Shown here: piece after piece, positions 10,182-18,107 of the stretch
How the letters are laid out: each line of letters begins with the position of its first letter
Position numbering within the stretch: the first letter of the stretch is position 1
Source: Caproiciproducens sp. MSJ-32
Lineage (GTDB): Bacteria; Bacillota; Clostridia; Clostridiales; Clostridiaceae
Reading direction: 5' to 3'
NCBI RefSeq assembly: GCF_018918055.1
Contig: NZ_JAHLPS010000007.1
Coordinates: forward strand, 1 to 44,853
Length of the DNA: 44,853 bases
Notes under the pieces: model-generated
Told to the model about the DNA's origin: nothing
What the model saw: the letters and a program-made list of their open reading frames with translations, nothing else
Databases searched by the model: none
Translations under genes and position numbers: made by a program

Positions 10182-11309
10182 TCATTTCAAAATAAAATCA
10201 CTCATTACATAATTAGATAATTCTATTCCCTTTTCTGTAAGTTTTAAATTATTCTCTTTAATTTCTAATAATCCTTTTTCTATATTTTTTTTAATTATCT
10301 CCTTATAAACTTCCATAATATTTATATTAAATCTTCTATTAAACTCTTCCATATTAATTCCTTCTATTAATCTAAGCCCCATAAACATAAACTCTTCCAT
10401 ATTATCTTCTTTTGAATTATTATAGATTTCCTCTGCTACATTTTCTTCATTATTTATTTTTTCTATATATTTTTTTACATTTTCAATATTTTTTATTCTT
10501 TTACTATCTATAAATGAAGCTGAGGAAGAGCCTAATCCTATGTATTCCTCACTTTTCCAATAAACTTTATTATGATAGCATTCAAATCCTTCTTTTGCAT
10601 AATTCGATATTTCATACTGTTTATAACCATAAGAATTTAAAATTTCTTTTGTTAATTTATACATCTCTCTTTCTTCTTCTTCAGAGGGAAGTATTAATTT
10701 ATTTTTTTTATATAATTCATAAAAGGCTGTTCCTTCTTCAACTATTAAACTATAAGCTGATATATGTTCTGGACCTAAAGATGCAATTTTTTCTAGAGAC
10801 TCCTTACACTCTCCTAAAGTCTGTGAAGGCAAACCAAACATAAGGTCAACATTTATATTATTAAAGCCAAGAGTTCTTGCTAATTTAAAATTTTCTTCAA
10901 ATATTTTAAATGTATGAATTCTCCCAATATCTTTTAATAATGAATTTTGAACGGCCTGTAACCCCATACTTATTCTATTTATTCCACCCTTTTTCATTAT
11001 AATAAGTTTTTTATTATCTAAGGTTCCAGGATTAACTTCCATTGTAAATTCAACATTCTTATCTAAATTAAGCTTATTAATAGTTTTTAATAATTTCTCT
11101 ATTTGCTTACAATCTAAATAAGAAGGAGTTCCACCTCCTATAAATATACTTTTTATATTGTATGTAATTTTTTTACTTTCAATTTCCTTACACAAAGCAT
11201 CTATATAATCATCTTTTAAATAATCAATGTTTGCATAAGAAGGAAAATCACAATAAAAACACTTTTGTTTACAAAAAGGAATATGTATATATAACGATAT
11301 ATCTTTCAT
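10182..11309 (-). CDS. hemW: Radical SAM heme chaperone HemW
   Basis: A 375-residue member of the oxygen-independent coproporphyrinogen oxidase family. Cys13, Cys17 and Cys20 (IPFCKQKCFYC) form the radical-SAM cluster. GGGTPSYL binds SAM. A HemN-type C-terminal domain (about 300-375) is present. The N-terminal extension and fourth cysteine of true HemN are absent, so heme delivery (HemW) is a better call than coproporphyrinogen oxidation. It precedes hrcA on the same strand, as in Bacillus, but a separate promoter lies between them. The ribosome site (AAAGAGAG) is weak. Confidence 0.88.
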   Translation of the reverse strand: MKDISLYIHIPFCKQKCFYCDFPSYANIDYLKDDYIDALCKEIESKKITYNIKSIFIGGGTPSYLDCKQIEKLLKTINKLNLDKNVEFTMEVNPGTLDNKKLIIMKKGGINRISMGLQAVQNSLLKDIGRIHTFKIFEENFKLARTLGFNNINVDLMFGLPSQTLGECKESLEKIASLGPEHISAYSLIVEEGTAFYELYKKNKLILPSEEEEREMYKLTKEILNSYGYKQYEISNYAKEGFECYHNKVYWKSEEYIGLGSSSASFIDSKRIKNIENVKKYIEKINNEENVAEEIYNNSKEDNMEEFMFMGLRLIEGINMEEFNRRFNINIMEVYKEIIKKNIEKGLLEIKENNLKLTEKGIELSNYVMSDFILK

Positions 11310-11415
11310 AATTACTATCTCTCTTTCATTATTTTTTATACATTATTTTTTATATTTTCATTTAAAATATTATAACAATTGTCATTTCAAATATAAAGCC
11401 GCATATATTCAGTTA

Positions 11416-11443
11416 GGAGTTTGGAATTTGGAGTTGGGAGTTT
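11416..11443. repeat. Four tandem heptamers GGAGTTT-like
   Basis: GGAGTTT, GGAATTT, GGAGTTG and GGAGTTT lie in direct succession between hemW and the next gene. The block is G-rich on the plus strand in an otherwise AT-rich interval. Role unknown. Confidence 0.75.
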
Positions 11444-11473
11444 TACAAATATAGAAGTAACAAATAATAAGAA

Positions 11474-11516
11474 AATTGACAAAGCTGCTACAAGTTTTGC
11501 AGCAGCTTTGTCAATT
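11474..11516 (-). terminator. Strong terminator after the 89-residue hypothetical gene
   Basis: AATTGACAAAGCTGCT and AGCAGCTTTGTCAATT are perfect 16-base arms around an 11-base loop. TTTTCTTATT follows on the minus strand. Confidence 0.85.
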
Positions 11517-11600
11517 ATTTTCTATTAATTCTAAAAATATTTATAAAAATATAAAATTTAATCACTCTTCTTAAAAGATTCTTAATTTTAAATGAATTAT

Positions 11601-11870
11601 TTACAGCTCAACCACATCTACATTAATAATATTATGAAGTAATATATCTCTTTGAACCCTATCTATTTTTACCTTAATAGTTTCATTTTCAAAATTTATA
11701 TCAAATTTAGAGCCTAGACCATACCTTGAAACGTATGTTTCTAACTTATGCATTACCATAGAAATAGGTATAATATCTCCATTTTTTCTTCTAATTGTAC
11801 CAGTAACTTGTCCTAGTCTTCTTAAAGTCCTTCCTTTTTTTCTTATGTCTCTAAGTTTTGCTTCTAACAT
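11601..11870 (-). CDS. Hypothetical basic small protein (89 aa)
   Basis: I do not recognise this gene. The first 30 residues are strongly basic (MLEAKLRDIRKKGRTLRRLG). The rest alternates beta-like hydrophobic and charged residues and ends in NVDVVEL. No signal peptide, membrane helix or metal motif is visible. GGGTGGT precedes the ATG. It is a single gene with its own strong terminator, divergent from the patatin gene. An N-terminal nucleic-acid contact is possible from the charge alone, but this is a guess. The surrounding patch is absent from the conserved hemW-lepA order. Confidence 0.75.
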   Translation of the reverse strand: MLEAKLRDIRKKGRTLRRLGQVTGTIRRKNGDIIPISMVMHKLETYVSRYGLGSKFDINFENETIKVKIDRVQRDILLHNIINVDVVEL

Positions 11871-11965
11871 AATACCACCCTTTCAATAATCTTTGTTAGT
11901 TTATATATATTTTAGGGGGCAGCTTTTAATTACAATTATTTTTTATGTAAATCACATTTTAAGTT

Positions 11966-11994
11966 TTAACAAGATACTCTTAGAAGAATAAAAT
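11966..11994 (+). promoter_or_regulatory. Promoter of the patatin gene
   Basis: TTAACA (11966-11971), a 17-base spacer and TAAAAT (11989-11994), 32 bases before the TTG start. Confidence 0.6.
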
Positions 11995-12026
11995 AATCAT
12001 ATATCAATAATTCTAGGAGAAACAAA

Positions 12027-12938
12027 TTGAGAACTTTTAAAATTCTAACCTTTGATGGTGGAGGAATAAGAGGAGCTTTAAGCATAGAAATTTTACATAG
12101 AATAATGCTTAGATATCCTAATTTATTAGAAAATGTTGATTTACTTTCAGGAACTTCCACCGGATCAATAATAGCTTCCCTTTTAGCAAAAGGAATTTCA
12201 GTTGATGAAATAAGAAATTTATATGATGTTCCAACAACTAAAAAAATCTTTTCTCATGGAAGGATTAATTTGTTTAAAGCAAAATATAAAAATGATAATT
12301 TTAATCAAATATTATCTAATTATTTTCCAGATAACATTAAATTATCTGATTTGAAGAAAAAAATATTAATTCCTGCTTTTAATATTAACAGTACTGATGA
12401 TTTTACCTGGGAACCAATATTTTTTAATAATTTCACTAAAGACGGTACTGAAAATATTTCTGTAAAAGACGCTGTATTATCGAGTTCAGCAGCCCCAACC
12501 TATTTTCCAAGCTATAATCAATATATTGATGGAGGAGTTATAGCTAATTCACCTACTACAGCCTCTTTGCTATTTGTTTATAAAACTTATAAAAAAATTT
12601 TTAACATTAATAATATTAAAATTTTATCTATAGGTACAGGTAATATCCCTGAAAGAATAAATGGTAAGAATAAAAACTGGGGCCTTTTTCAATGGGCTTT
12701 TAATCCCTTTAAAAAGATGAAATCGCCAATTTTATCTTTACTTATGGATGGAATGGAGGATCTAAACAATATGTATTGTAAAGAATTATTAAATTATAAT
12801 TATTTTAGAATAAATCCTAAAATTCCAAAATTTATCGACTTAGATGAATATAAATATACACCTTATTTGAAAGCAATTGCCCATTCTTATGATTTATCAA
12901 AAGCCTTTGATTATATAGAAAAATTTTATTTAAAATAA
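12027..12938 (+). CDS. Patatin-like phospholipase
   Basis: A 303-residue patatin-fold acyl hydrolase. The oxyanion loop is DGGGIRG (about residues 10-16). The nucleophile serine is in GTSTG (about 43-47). The catalytic Asp is in DGG (about 170-172), preceded by SSSAAPTYFPS. All catalytic parts are present, so an active lipid acyl hydrolase is likely; the substrate is unknown. No signal peptide is seen. The start is TTG with AGGAG seven bases upstream; the first residues MRTFKILTFDGGG give no room for a longer start. It is the only plus-strand gene for several kb and lies between hemW and lepA, which are usually neighbours. It may be a later insertion. Confidence 0.93.
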   Translation: MRTFKILTFDGGGIRGALSIEILHRIMLRYPNLLENVDLLSGTSTGSIIASLLAKGISVDEIRNLYDVPTTKKIFSHGRINLFKAKYKNDNFNQILSNYFPDNIKLSDLKKKILIPAFNINSTDDFTWEPIFFNNFTKDGTENISVKDAVLSSSAAPTYFPSYNQYIDGGVIANSPTTASLLFVYKTYKKIFNINNIKILSIGTGNIPERINGKNKNWGLFQWAFNPFKKMKSPILSLLMDGMEDLNNMYCKELLNYNYFRINPKIPKFIDLDEYKYTPYLKAIAHSYDLSKAFDYIEKFYLK

Positions 12939-13001
12939 AATCTTTAACATTTTTATATATATTTAATATAATATATTATTACCACCTTACTCTTTCAATA
13001 T

Positions 13002-13043
13002 CTAACAAAGGGCTAAGATTATATAATCTTAGCCCTTTGTTAG
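13002..13043. terminator. Palindromic terminator shared by lepA and the patatin gene
   Basis: CTAACAAAGGGCTAAGATTA and its complement make a nearly perfect 41-base palindrome, one base past the lepA stop codon and 63 bases past the patatin stop. T-rich stretches are short on both sides, so strength is uncertain. Confidence 0.7.
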
Positions 13044-13044
13044 T

Positions 13045-14853
13045 TTATTTATCTACTTTTAGAATAGACATAAATGCTTCTTGTGGAACTTCAACAGACC
13101 CAACCTGTCTCATTCTCTTCTTTCCTTCTTTTTGCTTTTCTAATAATTTTTTCTTTCTTGTGATATCTCCACCATAACACTTAGCAAGAACATCTTTTCT
13201 CATTGCCTTAATAGTTTCTCTTGCAATTATTTTTGATCCAATTGCTGCTTGTATCGGAACTTCAAACAATTGTCTTGGAATTATCTCTTTTAATTTTTCT
13301 GCAATAGCTCTACCCTTTCCATATGCCTTTTCCTTTGGAACAATCATAGATAAGGCATCTACTATATCTCCATTTAAAAGAATATCAAGTTTTACTAATT
13401 CTGTTCTTGTATATCCCTTTAATTCATAATCTAAGGAAGCATATCCTCTTGTTCTTGATTTTAAAGTATCAAAAAAGTCATATACTATTTCATTTAAAGG
13501 AATATCATAATTTATTGAAACTCTCGTTTCTTCTAAATATTGCATGTCAATAAAGGTTCCTCTTCTTTCTTGACACAATTCCATTACTGCTCCAACATAA
13601 TCTGATGGCGTAATAATGCTTGCTCTTACAACAGGTTCCTCCATATATTCAATTTCTGTAGCTTCTGGAAGATTTGTTGGATTTGTAAGATCAATAATTT
13701 CCCCATTAGTTTTCTTTACTTTATAAATAACTGATGGAGCTGTGGTTATAATATCTAAATTAAATTCTCTTTCAATTCTCTCTTGAATTATTTCCATATG
13801 TAATAAACCTAGGAAACCACATCTAAATCCAAAACCTAAAGCAACAGATGTTTCAGGTTCAAAACTTAAGGCTGCATCATTTATTTGCAATTTCTCAAGG
13901 GCATCCTTTAGCTCTTGATATTTTGCTCCATCAACTGGATAAATTCCTGAATAAACCATAGGTATAGCAGGCTTATATCCAGGTAGGGGTTCCTTTATAG
14001 GATTATCCGCATATGTAATTGTATCTCCAACTCTTGCATCTCTAACATTTTTTATTGAAGCTGCAATATACCCAACATCACCAGCTCTTAATTCACTTAT
14101 TGGCAATGCTTTAGGAGTAAATACTCCAACCTCTGTTACTTCATAAACTTTGTTAGTAGCCATTAATTTTATCTTTGTTCCAGCTTTAACTACTCCATCA
14201 AAGATTCTTACATGAGAAACTACACCTTTATAGCTATCATAATAAGAATCAAATATTAAAGCCTTTAATGGAGCATTTTCATCTCCATTTGGAGCTGGAA
14301 TTTTTTCTACTATTGCTTCTAATACAGCATCAATATTTAAGCCTGTTTTTGCGGAAATCATTGGAGCATCAGAAGCCTCTATTCCAATAATATCTTCTAT
14401 TTCAGTTTTTACTTCTTCTGGTCTGGCTGACTGCAAATCTATTTTATTAATTACAGGAACTATTTCTAAATCATTATTCAAAGCTAAATAACAATTTGCT
14501 AAAGTTTGGGCTTGAACCCCTTGAGTTGCATCAACAATTAATAGAGCACCTTCACATGCCGCCAAACTTCTTGAAACTTCATATGTAAAGTCTACATGTC
14601 CAGGAGTATCTATTAAATTTAGAATATACTCCTCTCCATTTTCTTTTCTATAAATAAGTCTAGCTTCTGTAGACTTAATTGTTATACCTCTTTCTCTTTC
14701 AATTTCCATATTATCTAAAGTTTGCTCTTCCATTTCCCTCTGGGTAAGAGTTCCAGTTGCTTCTAATAACCTGTCTGCTAGGGTTGATTTGCCATGATCT
14801 ATATGGGCAACTATTGAAAAATTTCTAATATATTTTTGTCTGTCACTACTCAT
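13045..14853 (-). CDS. lepA: Translation elongation factor 4 (LepA)
   Basis: A 602-residue translational GTPase. It has the P loop [14 protein letters not shown], the switch regions RERGITIKS and DTPGHVDF, and the NKIDL and SAKTG guanine motifs. Domains II, III and V are followed by the LepA-specific C-terminal domain ending near the [20 protein letters not shown] region. It acts on stalled or maturing ribosomes. The ATG at 14853 is the only in-frame start before an upstream stop, yet no Shine-Dalgarno is next to it: GGGGGTGAAG lies 37 bases away with a hairpin between (see 14861-14900). Confidence 0.97.
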   Translation of the reverse strand: MSSDRQKYIRNFSIVAHIDHGKSTLADRLLEATGTLTQREMEEQTLDNMEIERERGITIKSTEARLIYRKENGEEYILNLIDTPGHVDFTYEVSRSLAACEGALLIVDATQGVQAQTLANCYLALNNDLEIVPVINKIDLQSARPEEVKTEIEDIIGIEASDAPMISAKTGLNIDAVLEAIVEKIPAPNGDENAPLKALIFDSYYDSYKGVVSHVRIFDGVVKAGTKIKLMATNKVYEVTEVGVFTPKALPISELRAGDVGYIAASIKNVRDARVGDTITYADNPIKEPLPGYKPAIPMVYSGIYPVDGAKYQELKDALEKLQINDAALSFEPETSVALGFGFRCGFLGLLHMEIIQERIEREFNLDIITTAPSVIYKVKKTNGEIIDLTNPTNLPEATEIEYMEEPVVRASIITPSDYVGAVMELCQERRGTFIDMQYLEETRVSINYDIPLNEIVYDFFDTLKSRTRGYASLDYELKGYTRTELVKLDILLNGDIVDALSMIVPKEKAYGKGRAIAEKLKEIIPRQLFEVPIQAAIGSKIIARETIKAMRKDVLAKCYGGDITRKKKLLEKQKEGKKRMRQVGSVEVPQEAFMSILKVDK

Positions 14854-14860
14854 ATTTAAA

Positions 14861-14900
14861 CTATTAGCTTTTAAACTAGCTAAATAGCCACTTCACCCCC
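14861..14900 (-). promoter_or_regulatory. Displaced ribosome site of lepA with looped-out hairpin
   Basis: On the minus strand the order is GGGGGTGAAG (14900-14891), three bases, CTATTTAGCT / AGCTAATAG hairpin (14887-14861; 9 bp with one bulge), seven bases, ATG. Counted through the folded hairpin, the ribosome site would be about 10 bases from the start instead of 37. The pairing is seen; its use in initiation is inferred. Confidence 0.5.
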
Positions 14901-14920
14901 ATTATATTAAATCAAGCTAA

Positions 14921-14951
14921 ATTATAACATAACATACCAGATTACTGTCAA
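14921..14951 (-). promoter_or_regulatory. Candidate sigma-A promoter of lepA
   Basis: A perfect TTGACA and a perfect TATAAT on the minus strand, separated by 19 bases, which is longer than ideal. It lies 68-98 bases before the lepA start. Confidence 0.5.
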
Positions 14952-14987
14952 TATAAATATTATATATAAGATTTTAATATAAATTAT

Positions 14988-15440
14988 CTATTCCATTTCT
15001 TTTATAAAATCATCAATAATTCTATCTAACTCATCTTCTTTATTAGATTTATTATTTTCCTTAGGCTTATTTTTATCATTAATTTTAAATCTATCAATTA
15101 TATTATCAGCAAAGGCTGAAATTTTATGATAAACAGTATAAGCTCCTTCTTGCAACTTAATCAAAAACACATTATCATTATTAACATAAATTTCCTTATC
15201 TAATATTTTTACAGTAAATTTAGCATCTTCTTCAGTTGGGGTATAAATTTTTATCTCTGCTCCATCTTTAATAAATTCATTAAAATCATCTCCGAATTCA
15301 TTACTAATAATCTTATAATTATTTTCTCCTTCTCCTGTTGGTGATAAGGCCTTAGTATTAACGATATTTATTCTTATAAAACCAAATAATACAATAATAA
15401 GAAATAAAACTATACCACTTAAGATTTTCTTATTAAACAA
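14988..15440 (-). CDS. Membrane-anchored hypothetical protein in the yqxA position (150 aa)
   Basis: I cannot name a family with confidence. One N-terminal membrane helix (about residues 6-24, GIVLFLIIVLFGFI) is followed by an outside segment with EFGDDFNEFIKDG and a Lys/Glu-rich tail. The start is TTG with GGGGGTG five bases upstream. In Bacillus the place between spoIIP and lepA is taken by yqxA, also a small protein with one N-terminal helix, so this is probably its positional counterpart. Cotranscription with spoIIP (65-base gap, no terminator seen) suggests a role in sporulation; that is inference. Confidence 0.7.
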   Translation of the reverse strand: MFNKKILSGIVLFLIIVLFGFIRINIVNTKALSPTGEGENNYKIISNEFGDDFNEFIKDGAEIKIYTPTEEDAKFTVKILDKEIYVNNDNVFLIKLQEGAYTVYHKISAFADNIIDRFKINDKNKPKENNKSNKEDELDRIIDDFIKEME

Positions 15441-15505
15441 AAGGGCACCCCCTAGCTTTTATTATTACTATCTAAAGGATGCTCATTTTTTTAATTTTTA
15501 TACAA

Positions 15506-16588
15506 TTATTGACCATTAAGATATTCTGCAACTATCCTAGCAATATATTTCGCTGATAATTTAGCCTCTTGAGCCTCATTTACATTTGCCCCAACTTCTA
15601 TTAAGATAAAATTATCGCTTAAACTATAATTTATAGCAGTAGCTCCTACTGGATAAATAAAATTATTTCTCATTAATCCTGGAAATAATGAATTTGATAT
15701 ATTTAATAATTTATTTGCTAATTCTAAGTTTGCATCATATCTTTCACTATTTTCTGCTAAAACAAACATTAGTTTAGCTAAATTTTGATTATTTAGATTT
15801 ATTGTTACAGCATTTTTATTTGTAACACTATCCCTATGCAAATCTATTATAAGTTTAAAATCTCCATATTCTTGTAAATAACTAGTTAAAGTTTCATTTG
15901 ATCTTTTATAACTATCATTATAAGAAATACTATGATTAGTTTTATCATGAATTACTGATATTCCATATCCCTCTTCTAATTCCTTAGCTAGCACTTCTCC
16001 AACACCAACAACATTAAAATTGCTATCTGTTGTTAATTCTCCTACTTCTGCATAATTTTCAATTGCATGAGTATGAAAAATCAACACTTCTGGTTTTGAA
16101 TTATCTAAGGGCTTTTTTAAACTTTCATCATAGGCAGGACTAACTTTATTTAATTCAGCCAATTCTTCTTCACTTATAGTTGCAATACTTTCTTTCTTTA
16201 AGGAAAAAGGTTTTATATTAGCTATAGGTGAATTAGTAAAAACTTTTTGTAAACCATTATAAAATATACCTAACTCTTCTCCTATTATTTTATAAGCACT
16301 TAAGCCTTTTAAACCTAAACTTTCTAATACAGCATTTTTTAAAGAAATATCATCATTAAAATTATTTTCATCAAAGATTTGTGTTTTTACTACAGGCATA
16401 CTATAGTTTAGTAAATTGATATGAGCAAATCGGCTTAATTGATCATATTTATTTACAAGTCCTATAAATCTTATTAAGAATATTAATATTCCTAATATAA
16501 GAATTATATATCCAATGTCAAAGCTGCTTTTTATATTTAGTTTTTTCCTTTTCTGCTTTTTAAACATTCTTTCTCTTATTGAATACAA
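15506..16588 (-). CDS. spoIIP: Stage II sporulation protein P
   Basis: A 360-residue membrane-bound peptidoglycan amidase and endopeptidase of the engulfment machine with SpoIID and SpoIIM. One membrane helix spans about residues 26-46 after a basic start. The catalytic domain holds VLIFHTHAIENY (about 170) and LIIDLHRDS (about 250), with the His and Glu zinc ligands. The start is TTG with GGGGGAG six bases before it. That ribosome site is inside a 10-bp stem (16591-16634). It follows gpr by 74 bases, as in Bacillus. Confidence 0.95.
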   Translation of the reverse strand: MYSIRERMFKKQKRKKLNIKSSFDIGYIILILGILIFLIRFIGLVNKYDQLSRFAHINLLNYSMPVVKTQIFDENNFNDDISLKNAVLESLGLKGLSAYKIIGEELGIFYNGLQKVFTNSPIANIKPFSLKKESIATISEEELAELNKVSPAYDESLKKPLDNSKPEVLIFHTHAIENYAEVGELTTDSNFNVVGVGEVLAKELEEGYGISVIHDKTNHSISYNDSYKRSNETLTSYLQEYGDFKLIIDLHRDSVTNKNAVTINLNNQNLAKLMFVLAENSERYDANLELANKLLNISNSLFPGLMRNNFIYPVGATAINYSLSDNFILIEVGANVNEAQEAKLSAKYIARIVAEYLNGQ

Positions 16589-16590
16589 AT

Positions 16591-16634
16591 GTAACTCCCC
16601 CTTCTCTTTATAATATATATATTAGGAGAGTTAC
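16591..16634 (-). promoter_or_regulatory. Hairpin burying the spoIIP ribosome site
   Basis: On the minus strand GTAACTCTCC pairs with GGGGAGTTAC over ten base pairs (one G-U) around a 24-base AT loop. The 3' arm contains the GGGGAG ribosome site of spoIIP, two bases before the TTG. The stem could hold translation back or protect the processed end of the gpr message; function is inferred. Confidence 0.55.
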
Positions 16635-16662
16635 ATAATTATTAATAATTTAATATTTTTAT

Positions 16663-17637
16663 TTACCCCATAAATGCATTTATTTCTTCCATATCTAAAT
16701 TAGGTTGTATAGCCATATTAATTCCATTGGCTATAACTTTTGATAAAGAATCCATTATTACATCTACATCTTTTGGAGTGACCATTAAATCTCCAATAGA
16801 TGGATCTAATATTTCTCTTATTAAATTATTTTTTTCATTTCTATCTAATGACTTTAACATTTTATAAAAATCTGTTCCTGCTTCTGATTTTTTTATAAGT
16901 TCATCTAAAAGCAAATCAAGAGTATCATTAGCAATAGTGGCCGCATGAACAACAGTAGGAACACCGATACTAATTACTTTAACTCCTATAGAATCTTCGT
17001 TTATTTTCATTCTATGATTACCAACGCCTGCTCCAGGTGCTATTCCTGTATCGCTTATTTGTATTGTTCTATTTACACGTTCTAATTTTCTTGAGCCTAA
17101 AGCATCTATACAAATAACTATTTCAGGTTTTAATTTCTCAACAAGAGATTTTATTATTTCTCCAGTTTCTATTCCTGTAACTCCCAAAACTCCAGGGGCA
17201 ATACAGGAAACTGGTCTAACTGATTCATCAATTGCATCAGGCATTAGTTCCTTAATATGCCTTGTAACCATAATTTTCTCAGTAACCTTAGGTCCAAGGG
17301 AATCTGGAGTTACCCTTCTGTTTCCTAAGCCAACTACTAAAGCAAGTTTATTATAAGGTACATCAATCAGCCCGCTTAATGCTTTATTAATTGCTTGGGA
17401 AACCTGATCCATAATTTCTGTATCATAATATGTCATTTCCGGGAAATCTATTGTAATATAATTTCCCTTAGATTTTCCTAATTCCTTACCAGCCTCATCA
17501 CTTTCAATTGTTACAGTAGTTATTTTTACATCTCCATCCTGCTCTTCTTTTACAATAACACCATCTAATTCCCTTTTATTTTCTTGCGTATACATATCAC
17601 GAGCTTCTATTGCTAAATCAGTTCTTATGCTAATCAT
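16663..17637 (-). CDS. gpr: Germination protease GPR
   Basis: A 324-residue aspartic-type endoprotease (peptidase A25) that starts degradation of small acid-soluble spore proteins at germination. Conserved parts are IRTDLAIEA at the N terminus, VVGLGNRRVTPDSLGP, CIDALGSR and GAGVGNHR. The start is set at the ATG of MISIRTDL because GGGAGG stands eight bases before it; a TTG five codons upstream overlaps that ribosome site and is rejected. With this start only three residues precede IRTDLA, so the zymogen propeptide is very short. A forespore-type promoter candidate lies upstream. It is divergent from rpsT, as in Bacillus. Confidence 0.96.
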   Translation of the reverse strand: MISIRTDLAIEARDMYTQENKRELDGVIVKEEQDGDVKITTVTIESDEAGKELGKSKGNYITIDFPEMTYYDTEIMDQVSQAINKALSGLIDVPYNKLALVVGLGNRRVTPDSLGPKVTEKIMVTRHIKELMPDAIDESVRPVSCIAPGVLGVTGIETGEIIKSLVEKLKPEIVICIDALGSRKLERVNRTIQISDTGIAPGAGVGNHRMKINEDSIGVKVISIGVPTVVHAATIANDTLDLLLDELIKKSEAGTDFYKMLKSLDRNEKNNLIREILDPSIGDLMVTPKDVDVIMDSLSKVIANGINMAIQPNLDMEEINAFMG

Positions 17638-17667
17638 TGAAATACCTCCCAAATCATTATCATTTTT

Positions 17668-17696
17668 TATTTTTCCACAATATAATAATTTAATAC
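17668..17696 (-). promoter_or_regulatory. Candidate forespore (sigma-F/sigma-G type) promoter of gpr
   Basis: GTATT (17696-17692), a 14-base spacer and TGGAAAAATA (17677-17668) on the minus strand. It resembles the forespore GYATA / GGnnAnAnTR pattern, except for T at the first -10 base. The same pair of boxes occurs before spoVAC. Confidence 0.45.
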
Positions 17697-17725
17697 TTGA
17701 ACTTATAAAGTTTCAATGATATAAT
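17697..17725 (+). promoter_or_regulatory. Sigma-A promoter of rpsT
   Basis: TTGAAC (17697-17702), a 17-base spacer and a perfect TATAAT (17720-17725). The 84-base gap between the -10 box and the start leaves room for an S20 leader. Confidence 0.85.
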
Positions 17726-17809
17726 CTAGTATGTTAAAAAAGAACTCGTACGCAGATTTCCCCAAAGCTGCAATGAGACCCTATAAAAGCATTAAGGGGG
17801 TGAAGTAGA

Positions 17810-18073
17810 ATGGCAAATATTAAATCAGCAAAAAAGAGAATTAAAGTTACTGCAAAGAAAACTGCTCAAAACAGAATGATTAAATCATCTGTTAAAACAG
17901 TTATCAAAAAATTTGAAGCTGCAGTTGCTTCAAACAATCTAGAAGAAGCTAAGGCTCTTTTCCCACAAGTTGCTAAGTCTTTAGACATGGCTGCTCAAAA
18001 AGGAGTACTACATAAGAATATGGTAGCTAGAAAGAAATCTAGATTAGCTGCAAGATTAAACGCTATGGCGTAA
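17810..18073 (+). CDS. rpsT: Small ribosomal subunit protein bS20
   Basis: An 87-residue, Lys- and Ala-rich helical protein starting [20 protein letters not shown], the usual bS20 opening. It ends with [19 protein letters not shown]. It binds the 5' and 3' minor domains of 16S rRNA early in 30S assembly. AAGGGGGTGAAGTAGA precedes the ATG. It has its own promoter and terminator, transcribed away from gpr and towards holA. Its leader (about 17732-17805) contains GC-richer blocks that may take part in autoregulation, as in other bacteria. Confidence 0.97.
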   Translation: MANIKSAKKRIKVTAKKTAQNRMIKSSVKTVIKKFEAAVASNNLEEAKALFPQVAKSLDMAAQKGVLHKNMVARKKSRLAARLNAMA

Positions 18074-18083
18074 TTAAATAAGA

Positions 18084-18106
18084 AGCCGATCCCAACTGGA
18101 TCGGCT
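18084..18106. terminator. Terminator of rpsT, also usable by holA
   Basis: AGCCGATCC, a 5-base loop and GGATCGGCT form a perfect GC-rich stem. ATTATTTTA follows on the plus strand and TCTTATT on the minus strand. It sits between the convergent ends of rpsT and holA. Confidence 0.88.
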
Positions 18107-18107
18107 A

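Noticed and set aside
12027-12938. Patatin gene as part of a CBASS-like defence system
   Set aside because: No cyclic-nucleotide synthase, sensor or ancillary gene is adjacent; the neighbours are housekeeping genes.
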